Assembly: GCA_964602445.1 (NCBI GenBank)
Contig: CAZRQV010000003.1
Coordinates: 124,001-188,000, forward strand
DNA from: HGM12587 sp964602445
Lineage (GTDB): Bacteria > Bacillota > Clostridia > Lachnospirales > Lachnospiraceae
Length of the DNA stretch: 64,000 bases
Reading direction: 5' to 3'
The translations under genes were made by a program, and so were the position numbers. A model generated the notes under the pieces. The model ran no database searches. It was not told the origin of the DNA and saw nothing but the letters and a program-made list of their open reading frames with translations. This document shows positions 57,790 to 64,000 of this stretch, piece by piece. Numbering within the stretch: the first letter of the stretch is position 1; the number at the start of each line of letters is the position of its first letter.

Positions 57790-58932
57790 ATGAAAAAAAG
57801 AGTATTATGTTTAATGTTGGCTGCTGCATTGGTATTTGGCAGCGGTGGGGATGTGTTTGCAACTTCAATCAGTAAAGTGCAGAAAGAGCAGACCGAGACA
57901 AAAAATAAATTAAATGAAATCAATAAAAGCATCAGTGCGATTGAATCCAAAAAAGCACAGGTTCGTACAGAACTGTCGAATCTGAATTCCGAGCTGGTAG
58001 ATACGATGCTGACCTTAGAGGTTTTGGAAGCGGATCTGGAAAGAAAACAGGAAGAAATCGCAGAAGCACAGGCGGAATACGAACGCTGTAAAAAGCAGGA
58101 AGAAGAACAATACGGTGCGATGAAGCAGCGAATCAAATATATGTATGAAACCAGTGATTCTGATTATGTAAAATTGCTGCTGGAAGCAAAAAGTATTACC
58201 GATCTGGTAAACAGAGCAGACTTTGTTCGTCAGGTGTCTGATTACGATGATGAAAAACTGACAGAATATCAGGAAACAAAGGATCAGGTCGCAGAGGCGA
58301 AAGCAGTTTTAGAGGAAGAAGAAGCGGAACTGGAAGAAGTGCAGGAAGCACAGCAACAGTATAAGGCTGAATTAGACAGTAAGATTGCAGCTGCAAAGGC
58401 AAAGCAGGCAGGATTTGAAACGGAACTTGCCAATGCCCAGAAAAAAGCCAAAGAATATCAAAAGACGATCAAAGAGCAGACAGCTGCCATTCAGAAACTT
58501 CAAAAGGATGAAGAAGAAAAGAAGAAGAAAGAACAGGCGACTGCCAGTACAACAACTTCTTCAGGAAGTACGGCATCTGTCAGCGGAAGCGGTTCAGGAG
58601 CATCTATTGCAAGTTATGCACTGCAGTTTGTGGGAAATCCATATGTTCCGGGCGGTACAAGCCTGACCAACGGAGCAGATTGTTCCGGATTTACCCAGTC
58701 GGTGTACAAGCATTTTGGAATTTCAATTCCGAGAACTTCCGGTGCGCAGGCAGCAGGGGGGAAAAATGTTTCTTTGAGTGAGGTTCAGGCGGGTGACATT
58801 ATTTATTACGGCGGTCACGTTGCAATCTATATTGGTGGCGGACAGATTGTCCATGCCAGCACACAGAAAACAGGAATCAAAGTCAGTTCCTATTTGTACA
58901 GAACACCGATCACTGTAAGAAGATATTGGTAA
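57790..58932 (+). CDS. Secreted coiled-coil NlpC/P60 endopeptidase (PcsB/CwlO-like)
   Basis: A 380-residue exported protein. A signal peptide ends near GGDVFATS (about residue 24). A long coiled coil follows (about 28-245, repeated QKEQTETKNKLNEINKSI and LEADLERKQEEIAEAQAEYE patterns), then a Ser/Thr/Gly linker and the NlpC/P60 domain (275-380) with catalytic C298 in GADCSGF and His in GGHVAIYIGGGQIVHA. In PcsB and CwlO the coiled coil contacts the FtsEX complex, which activates hydrolysis at septum or side wall; ftsEX is not in the window. The catalytic domain resembles that at 30799. Confidence 0.93.
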   Translation: MKKRVLCLMLAAALVFGSGGDVFATSISKVQKEQTETKNKLNEINKSISAIESKKAQVRTELSNLNSELVDTMLTLEVLEADLERKQEEIAEAQAEYERCKKQEEEQYGAMKQRIKYMYETSDSDYVKLLLEAKSITDLVNRADFVRQVSDYDDEKLTEYQETKDQVAEAKAVLEEEEAELEEVQEAQQQYKAELDSKIAAAKAKQAGFETELANAQKKAKEYQKTIKEQTAAIQKLQKDEEEKKKKEQATASTTTSSGSTASVSGSGSGASIASYALQFVGNPYVPGGTSLTNGADCSGFTQSVYKHFGISIPRTSGAQAAGGKNVSLSEVQAGDIIYYGGHVAIYIGGGQIVHASTQKTGIKVSSYLYRTPITVRRYW

Positions 58933-58956
58933 TAAAAAATAAAGGAGGATTTATTA

Positions 58957-60747
58957 ATGACGATCACAAAGGACATTCAGTATGTTGGAGTTAATGATCA
59001 TCAGGTAGACTTATTTGAGGGTCAGTACGTAGTGCCAAATGGTATGGCATACAATTCGTATGTTATCATGGACGAGAAGATTGCCATTATGGATACCATA
59101 GACAAGAATTTTACACACCAGTGGCTGGATAATATCCAGAAGGTACTGGAAGACAGAAAACCGGATTATCTGGTGATCCAGCATATGGAACCGGATCATT
59201 CCGCGAATATTGCAAACTTTTTAAATGCTTATCCGGAAGCAGTCGTAGTTTCTTCCGCAAAAGCATTTGTAATGATGAAAAATTTCTTCGGAACAGATTA
59301 TGAAGACCGCAGAATCGTAGTGGCAGAAGGAGATACCTTAAATTTGGGAAATCATGTGCTGAACTTTGTAGCAGCTCCGATGGTTCACTGGCCGGAAGTT
59401 ATCGTTACTTATGATTCTTATGATAAAGTTCTTTTTGCAGCAGATGGTTTTGGTAAATTTGGTGCTCTGGATGTAGAAGAAGACTGGGCATGTGAAGCGC
59501 GCCGTTATTATATCGGAATCGTTGGAAAATATGGTCCGCAGGTGCAGACATTGCTGAAAAAAGCAGCAGATCTGGATATTCAGATCATTTGTCCGCTGCA
59601 TGGACCGGTGCTGAAAGAAAATCTGGGATATTATATTAACTTATACGATACCTGGTCTTCCTATGAAGTGGAAAGCGAAGGAATCGTGATTGCATATACA
59701 ACTGTTTATGGAAATACAAGAGCTGCAGTAGAACTGATGGCGCAGAAATTAAGAGAAAAAGGCTGTCCGAAGGTTGTGGTACATGATCTTGCCCGCTGTG
59801 ATATGGCAGAAGCGGTAGAAGATGCATTCCGTTACGGAAAACTGGTACTTGCTACGACAACTTACAACGCAGATATTTTCCCATTTATGAAAGAGTTTAT
59901 CCACCATCTGACAGAAAGAAATTATCAGAAACGTATCATCGGTCTGATGGAAAATGGTACATGGGCACCGCTGGCAGCAAAAGTAATGCGCAAAATGTTT
60001 GAAGGCAGCAAAAATCTGACATTTATGGATACTACCGTAAAAATCATGTCTGCATTAAACGATGAAAGCAAAGCACAGATTGATGCATTATCTGATGAAC
60101 TTTGCCAGGATTATTTACAGCGTCAGGAAACCACTGCAAACAAAAATGACCTTACCGCTTTATTTAATATCGGTTACGGATTGTATGTGGTAACATCAAA
60201 CGATGGAAAGAAAGATAACGGTCTGATCGTAAATACGGTTTCTCAGGTAACGAATACACCAAACCGCATTGCAGTAACGATCAACAAACAGAACTATTCT
60301 CATCATGTGATCAAACAGACTGGAATCATGAATGTAAACTGTCTGGATAACACGGCACCATTCTCTGTATTCCAGAGATTTGGATTCCAGAGCGGACGTA
60401 CTGTGGACAAATTTGAAGGAATGGAACCATTAAGATCTGATAATGGACTGGCATTCCTGCCAAGATACATTAATTCCTTTATGTCATTGAAAGTGGAAAG
60501 CTATGTGGATCTGGATACACACGGCATGTTTATTTGTTCTGTAACAGAAGCGAGAGTGCTTTCTTCGAATGAAACCATGACTTATAACTTCTATCAGAAT
60601 CAGGTAAAACCAAAACCGGAAACAGAAGGAAAAAAAGGCTTTGTATGTAAAGTATGCGGATGGGTATACGAAGGCGAGACACTGCCGGATGATATCGTTT
60701 GCCCGCTTTGCAAACACGGTGCAGCAGATTTTGAACCGATCTCATAG
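58957..60747 (+). CDS. Flavodiiron protein fused to flavin-reductase-like and rubredoxin domains
   Basis: A 596-residue four-domain protein. Residues 1-245 form a metallo-beta-lactamase-like diiron site (H76, E78, D80, H81 in QHMEPDHS, then HW near 144 and CPLHGP). Residues 250-395 form a flavodoxin domain (IVIAYTTVYGNTRAAVELMA). Residues 400-555 form a flavin-reductase-like domain (ALFNIGYGLYVVTSNDG). A rubredoxin closes the chain (C564, C567, C582, C585). Flavodiiron proteins reduce O2 to water or NO to N2O; the added domains should pass electrons from NAD(P)H or ferredoxin donors within one chain. Stand-alone gene, GGAGG at nine bases. Confidence 0.95.
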   Translation: MTITKDIQYVGVNDHQVDLFEGQYVVPNGMAYNSYVIMDEKIAIMDTIDKNFTHQWLDNIQKVLEDRKPDYLVIQHMEPDHSANIANFLNAYPEAVVVSSAKAFVMMKNFFGTDYEDRRIVVAEGDTLNLGNHVLNFVAAPMVHWPEVIVTYDSYDKVLFAADGFGKFGALDVEEDWACEARRYYIGIVGKYGPQVQTLLKKAADLDIQIICPLHGPVLKENLGYYINLYDTWSSYEVESEGIVIAYTTVYGNTRAAVELMAQKLREKGCPKVVVHDLARCDMAEAVEDAFRYGKLVLATTTYNADIFPFMKEFIHHLTERNYQKRIIGLMENGTWAPLAAKVMRKMFEGSKNLTFMDTTVKIMSALNDESKAQIDALSDELCQDYLQRQETTANKNDLTALFNIGYGLYVVTSNDGKKDNGLIVNTVSQVTNTPNRIAVTINKQNYSHHVIKQTGIMNVNCLDNTAPFSVFQRFGFQSGRTVDKFEGMEPLRSDNGLAFLPRYINSFMSLKVESYVDLDTHGMFICSVTEARVLSSNETMTYNFYQNQVKPKPETEGKKGFVCKVCGWVYEGETLPDDIVCPLCKHGAADFEPIS

Positions 60748-60804
60748 AAAATACAATGAAAAACTTAGCAAATGCTTAAGTGAATAAGAAAGCAGTTTCA
60801 AATA

Positions 60805-60842
60805 GGGTGTAATCTCTGAAAAGGGGTTACACCTGTTTTTTT
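60805..60842 (+). terminator. Rho-independent terminator after the flavodiiron gene
   Basis: GGTGTAA (60806-60812) pairs with TTACACC (60827-60833); TG and seven Ts (60836-60842) follow. Confidence 0.85.
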
Positions 60843-60924
60843 GTAATCTCAACGTTGCAAAAAACTTTTGCTCATGTGGAGAAAGAGGGATAAGGGAACA
60901 CTTGAATTTGCAAAAGAATGTTTG

Positions 60925-60964
60925 AAAACAAAAAGAAAAGGCTTTGACCATTAAGGTCAAAGCC
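60925..60964 (-). terminator. Rho-independent terminator of the D-2-hydroxyacid dehydrogenase gene
   Basis: On the minus strand a perfect 10-bp stem (60964-60955 with 60949-60940, 5-base loop) is followed by TTTTCTTTTTG. It lies 18 bases after the stop codon. Confidence 0.92.
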
Positions 60965-60981
60965 AAAGGTATTGATGAACA

Positions 60982-61983
60982 TTACTGTACGATATTATCT
61001 AATGGAAGTCCATGTTCAAATGCATACGCATTTTCCAGTGTAGTGATCGCAATAGACTGAAGTGCTTCTCTGGTGAAGAATGCCTGATGAGAAGTGATCA
61101 TTACATTTGGGAAGGATAAAAGACGAGGTACGGTTTCATTAGCAATGATATCAGAAGAATAATCTTCAAATACCAGATCGTCTTCATTTTCGTAAACGTC
61201 AAGACCAACTGCTGCGAATTTCTTTGCACGAAGCGCATCGATCAGATCTTCTGTGTTGATCAGACCGCCGCGGGAAGTGTTGACCAGAGTTACGGTATCT
61301 TTCATTTTTGCAATGCTGTCTTTGTTGATCATATGGTAAGTTTCCGGGAACAGCGGGCAGTGCAGAGAGATTAAGTCTGATTTTTCCAGCAGTTCATCCA
61401 AGGAAACATAAGTAACAAAATCTTTTAATGCAGGATTTTCGTATTTATCATATGCAATGACTCTCATACCAAATCCACGGCAGATATTTGCAAATGCAGC
61501 ACCGATCTTACCGGTTCCGACAACACCTGCGACACCGTTGAAGAAGTTACGTCCCAGAAGTCCGCTTAAGGTAAAGTCGTTGTTACGAACTTTTCCGTAA
61601 GCTCTGTGGATACGGCGGTTGGTTGTCAGTGCCAGTGCCATCGCATGTTCAGCAACAGCTTCCGGAGAGTATCCCGGAACACGCAGAACTGTCATACCGA
61701 ATTCTTTTGCAGCTGCAAGATCTACGTTGTTAAATCCGGCACAGCGAAGAAGGATCAGTTTGATTCCAAGGTCGTGAAGAACTGTTAAAACAGGACGGCT
61801 GAAATCGGAATTTACGAAACCGCAGACTGCGTCATGATCTTTTGCAAGAACTGCAGTATCTTCATTAATATTTGCTTCAATAAAGTGTATGTCGATTCCG
61901 TAAGAACCTTCTCCGTTATCTTCGGTCAGTGCACCGAACCAGATTTTGTCATAATCTTTTGTACCAAAAAATGCAATTTTCAA
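60982..61983 (-). CDS. D-2-hydroxyacid (D-lactate) dehydrogenase
   Basis: A 333-residue NAD-dependent enzyme of the D-isomer 2-hydroxyacid dehydrogenase family. The cofactor motif GVVGTGKIGAAFANICRGFG lies near 148-167. The catalytic triad is Arg in VNTSRGGLI, Glu in DVYENEDD and His in ITSHQAFFT. Pattern and length fit D-lactate dehydrogenase, which reduces pyruvate to D-lactate and regenerates NAD. The start is a TTG (61983-61981) with GGAGG nine bases upstream; no ATG is in a better place. With pflB nearby it suggests mixed-acid fermentation from pyruvate. Confidence 0.93.
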   Translation of the reverse strand: MKIAFFGTKDYDKIWFGALTEDNGEGSYGIDIHFIEANINEDTAVLAKDHDAVCGFVNSDFSRPVLTVLHDLGIKLILLRCAGFNNVDLAAAKEFGMTVLRVPGYSPEAVAEHAMALALTTNRRIHRAYGKVRNNDFTLSGLLGRNFFNGVAGVVGTGKIGAAFANICRGFGMRVIAYDKYENPALKDFVTYVSLDELLEKSDLISLHCPLFPETYHMINKDSIAKMKDTVTLVNTSRGGLINTEDLIDALRAKKFAAVGLDVYENEDDLVFEDYSSDIIANETVPRLLSFPNVMITSHQAFFTREALQSIAITTLENAYAFEHGLPLDNIVQ

Positions 61984-62034
61984 TGTATGATTCCTCCTTT
62001 TTCCAAAAGTGAAATTTAATAGTTAGTTTTCTCA

Positions 62035-62063
62035 AATATAGCAGAAATTTAATGGAGGTGCAA
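62035..62063 (-). promoter_or_regulatory. Promoter of the D-2-hydroxyacid dehydrogenase gene
   Basis: On the minus strand TTGCAC (62063-62058), 17 bases and TATATT (62040-62035). The start of the inverted-repeat element at 62076 lies just upstream. Confidence 0.75.
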
Positions 62064-62075
62064 TCATTGATTTAT

Positions 62076-62380
62076 CCTTTTTCAAAAATCCTTTTTCAAA
62101 AATTTGATTAAAAAATCATTTACGAAAAGAGAAGCTTTTTCGCAATCAGTATTTTAATTTACGCCGTAGGATGAAGACTGTCACGCCCGGCAGGTTCCTT
62201 CCTCCTCAGCTAATCACAACCAGCTCCTAAATTCGTCAGCAAAGGCTTCCTCATTAATGAGCTGCTAGTGCTGGATCTTCGGACTCATCCACTTAACGCC
62301 GTGCTTTGGACAGTGCTTCATCATAACGGCTGTGATTTGTAAAAATTCAGTTGCGAAAAAGCATGGATTTTGGAAAAAGG
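62076..62380. repeat. Intergenic inverted-repeat element, MITE-like or structured RNA
   Basis: Left and right flanks repeat each other in inverse order: CCTTTTTCAAAAATCC (62076-62091) with GGATTTTGGAAAAAGG (62365-62380, one mismatch); GCTTTTTCGCAA (62134-62145) with its perfect complement (62351-62362); GCCGT/ACGGC (62163-62167 with 62326-62330); GATGAAG/CTTCATC (62070-region arm 62170-62176 with 62316-62322); CTGTC/GACAG (62178-62182 with 62309-62313). Within lie a CTCATTAATGAG palindrome and a CTTCGG tetraloop hairpin. The 14-base unit CCTTTTTCAAAAAT is doubled at 62076-62103. It has no credible gene and fills the space between two divergent promoters. A mobile element remnant or a structured non-coding RNA are both possible. 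Confidence 0.65.
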
Positions 62381-62398
62381 TAGAATTTGTGTTATAGT
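62370..62398 (+). promoter_or_regulatory. Extended -10 promoter of the small protein gene
   Basis: TTGGAA (62370-62375), 17 bases and TGTTATAGT (TATAGT at 62393-62398, TG at 62390-62391). The -35 overlaps the right arm of the inverted-repeat element. Confidence 0.65.
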
Positions 62399-62419
62399 GA
62401 AGGAAGAGGTGATGAAAAT

Positions 62420-62656
62420 ATGCGAAAAATGGATTTTCGAATGGAACGTCCGGGACTTGTAAAACCGGGAGATCAAGTAGCATTAAAAGAAGATGTGGCA
62501 AATACTATGGCAGGGATCATGTATTATTATACGATCCGTGAAGCGGTTGCCATGTCCAATAATACGAAACAGCGTCTGAAATGTCTGGAAGGAACCGTCA
62601 CAGAAGTTTTAGAAGATGAAGGCGTATTTACGGTCTGGGTTGAAATTCCGGAATAA
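62420..62656 (+). CDS. Small hypothetical protein
   Basis: A 78-residue soluble protein that I do not recognise. It opens with basic and Met-rich residues, then GLVKPGDQVALKEDVANTMA, then TIREAVAMSNNTKQRLKCLE, and ends in a beta strand pair (GTVTEVLEDEGVFTVWVEIP). The GDxV...G-x-V-x-E-V pattern suggests a small SH3-like or KOW-like barrel. The start at 62420 has GAGGTGA eight bases upstream and its own promoter; a longer frame from 62387 would begin inside the -10 region. It is followed by a long hairpin. Confidence 0.75.
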   Translation: MRKMDFRMERPGLVKPGDQVALKEDVANTMAGIMYYYTIREAVAMSNNTKQRLKCLEGTVTEVLEDEGVFTVWVEIPE

Positions 62657-62668
62657 AATGGAAATATG

Positions 62669-62704
62669 CACAGAAAACAGGGGAGAATTTCCCTGTTTTC
62701 TGTG
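62669..62704 (+). terminator. Long perfect hairpin after the small protein gene
   Basis: A perfect 14-bp stem (62669-62682 with 62691-62704). The T-rich part (TTTT) lies inside the descending arm and no T tract follows, so it may protect or process the transcript as much as end it. Confidence 0.65.
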
Positions 62705-62764
62705 ATGGGACAAATTTCCAGTGGCTGTGTATTAGATAAAATACAAGATGTTGCGTTTTCCGTG

Positions 62765-62794
62765 TTGATTTTTACCAGATAGTCGGGTTATTAT
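62765..62794 (+). promoter_or_regulatory. Candidate promoter of pflB
   Basis: TTGATT (62765-62770), 18 bases and TATTAT (62789-62794), 45 bases before the pflB start. No Rex-type or other redox operator is obvious. Confidence 0.5.
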
Positions 62795-62838
62795 GACAAA
62801 TAGAGAGGCAAAAATCAAGATAAGGAGAATTATAATAC

Positions 62839-64000
62839 ATGGGAAGAATGTATCCAGGTTGGGAAGGCTTTGAAAAAGCTACATGGACCAACGAAATCAA
62901 TGTAAGAAGTTTTATCAGACACAACTATACTCCATATGATGGAGATGACAGCTTCCTTGCTGGACCTACACAGGACACACTGGATCTTTGGGATCAGGTA
63001 ATGGATCTGACCAGACAGGAAAGAGAAGCCGGCGGAGTGCTTGACATGGACACTAAGATAATCTCCACGATTACTTCTCACGGACCAGGTTATTTAAACA
63101 AAGAAAAAGAAAAAATCGTAGGTTTCCAGACAGACAAGCCGTTCAAACGTGCACTGATGCCATACGGCGGAATCAGAATGGCAGAAAAAGCTTGTGCTGA
63201 CAATGGATATAAAGTAGATCCGGAAATCAGCGAATTTTTCACAGTTCATAGAAAAACACATAATGCAGGTGTATTTGATGTATATACACCGGAAATGAGA
63301 GCATGTCGCTCCAGCCATATCATTACGGGACTTCCGGATGCTTATGGACGCGGACGTATCATCGGTGACTACAGACGTGTGGCACTGTATGGTGTAGACC
63401 GTCTCATCGAAGATAAAGAAGAACAGAAAAGAACAACACGTTCTGCAATGTATTCTGCGGTAATCCGTGACCGTGAAGAATTATCAGAACAGATTCGTGC
63501 GTTACATCAGTTAAAAGAAATGGCAGCAAGCTATGGCTATGACATTTCATTACCGGCAACCAATACACAGGAAGCAATCCAGTGGCTGTATTTTGGTTAT
63601 CTGGCAGCAGTGAAAGAACAGAATGGTGCAGCAATGTCCTTAGGACGTACTTCTACTTTCATTGACATTTATGCAGAAAGAGACTTAAAGAACGGCGTAT
63701 TTACAGAAGAAGAAATTCAGGAAATGGTAGACCATTTCATTATGAAGCTTCGTCTTGTAAAATTTGCCCGTACACCGGAATACAACGCATTATTCTCTGG
63801 TGACCCACAGTGGGTAACAGAATCCATCGGTGGTGTAGGTGTAGATGGACGTCACATGGTTACAAAGATGTCTTACCGTTATCTGCACACACTTTCCAAC
63901 CTTGGAGCAGCGCCGGAACCAAACCTGACTGTTCTCTGGTCAGTACATTTACCGGAAAACTTTAAACGTTTCTGTGCAAAGACTTCTATTGAATCATCTT
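62839..64000 (+). CDS. pflB: Formate C-acetyltransferase (pyruvate formate-lyase), 5' part
   Basis: An open frame of 387 codons from the ATG at 62839 (AAGGAGAA nine to ten bases upstream) to the window end without a stop. The start MGRMYPGWEGFEKATWTNEI, then KPFKRALMPYGGIRMAEKAC, RSSHIITGLPDAYGRGRIIG and SLGRTSTFIDIYAERDL are typical of PflB. It converts pyruvate and CoA to acetyl-CoA and formate by a glycyl radical. The paired catalytic cysteines (about 418-419) and the C-terminal glycyl radical loop lie beyond the window, so integrity cannot be judged. Confidence 0.97.
   Translation, partial: MGRMYPGWEGFEKATWTNEINVRSFIRHNYTPYDGDDSFLAGPTQDTLDLWDQVMDLTRQEREAGGVLDMDTKIISTITSHGPGYLNKEKEKIVGFQTDKPFKRALMPYGGIRMAEKACADNGYKVDPEISEFFTVHRKTHNAGVFDVYTPEMRACRSSHIITGLPDAYGRGRIIGDYRRVALYGVDRLIEDKEEQKRTTRSAMYSAVIRDREELSEQIRALHQLKEMAASYGYDISLPATNTQEAIQWLYFGYLAAVKEQNGAAMSLGRTSTFIDIYAERDLKNGVFTEEEIQEMVDHFIMKLRLVKFARTPEYNALFSGDPQWVTESIGGVGVDGRHMVTKMSYRYLHTLSNLGAAPEPNLTVLWSVHLPENFKRFCAKTSIESS

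Noticed and set aside
62150..62340. Cobalamin riboswitch or hammerhead ribozyme in the intergenic element
   Set aside because: Short stretches on the minus strand (ACCTGCCGGGC, GATGAGTCCGAAGA) recall these RNAs, but the conserved cores are not present in the correct order.
62265..62501. Minus-strand 78-codon frame
   Set aside because: It runs through the inverted repeat and the promoter and opposite the small protein gene, with no ribosome site and biased composition.

Overview
The window comes from a strictly anaerobic, spore-forming, low-G+C Gram-positive bacterium, most likely a gut Lachnospiraceae (Clostridia). The evidence is a complete spoIIIAA-AH operon, pyruvate formate-lyase, a flavodiiron-rubredoxin fusion, [FeFe]-hydrogenase-type maturases and the Clostridia order rimP-nusA-ylxR-ylxQ-infB-rbfA-nrnA-truB-ribF. 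It is draft sequence: 100 Ns (23233-23332) pad a gap inside a 36-bp tandem repeat in infB.

Layout. (1) 1-5.0 kb: a divergent AraC-type regulator (cut by the window edge), two sugar-type permeases and a cytoplasmic GH78-like glycosidase form a plant-glycoside utilisation cluster. (2) 5.1-10.0 kb: a cupin-XRE regulator and a polyamine-type ABC transporter (PotA with an inserted domain, PotB, and a PotC-PotD fusion). (3) 10.05-18.96 kb: nine tightly coupled genes behind a leader that ends in two terminators. They encode a TM1266-type hydrogenase-system regulator, an iron/siderophore-type ABC permease and ATPase, HydE, a NifH-like ATPase, two NifD/NifK-like subunits, the transporter's lipoprotein, and HydF. 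HydG, HydA, NifB and any molybdenum genes are absent. This is the most interesting system in the window. (4) 19-28.7 kb: an aldo/keto reductase with a ferredoxin tail (convergent with hydF), then the nusA-infB housekeeping operon with truB and ribF. (5) 28.8-31.6 kb: a Na/Pi-cotransporter with a PhoU-like tail, and an SH3-NlpC/P60 cell-wall hydrolase.

(6) 31.8-48.3 kb: a Wzx/Wzy-type extracellular polysaccharide locus: CpsB/C/D phosphoregulation, an Ig-like anchored protein, a DegT aminotransferase, an initiating sugar-phosphate transferase, five glycosyltransferases, a pyruvyltransferase, an F420-hydrogenase-beta-like Fe-S protein, polymerase, flippase and a nucleotidyltransferase-like protein. 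From about 36.8 kb the DNA is visibly more AT-rich, as expected for a variable, exchanged locus. (7) 48.4-51.1 kb: rpsO and pnp, each with a structured leader. (8) 51.2-56.6 kb: a DUF1275 membrane protein and spoIIIAA-AH. (9) 56.8-64 kb: a LysR regulator, a coiled-coil NlpC/P60 hydrolase, the flavodiiron fusion, a D-2-hydroxyacid dehydrogenase, an intergenic inverted-repeat element (62076-62380), a small conserved-looking protein and the first two thirds or so of... more exactly the first 387 codons of pflB.

No tRNA, rRNA, CRISPR array, insertion sequence or prophage was recognised. Function calls rest on motif and family recognition by eye; no searches or folding programs were run.
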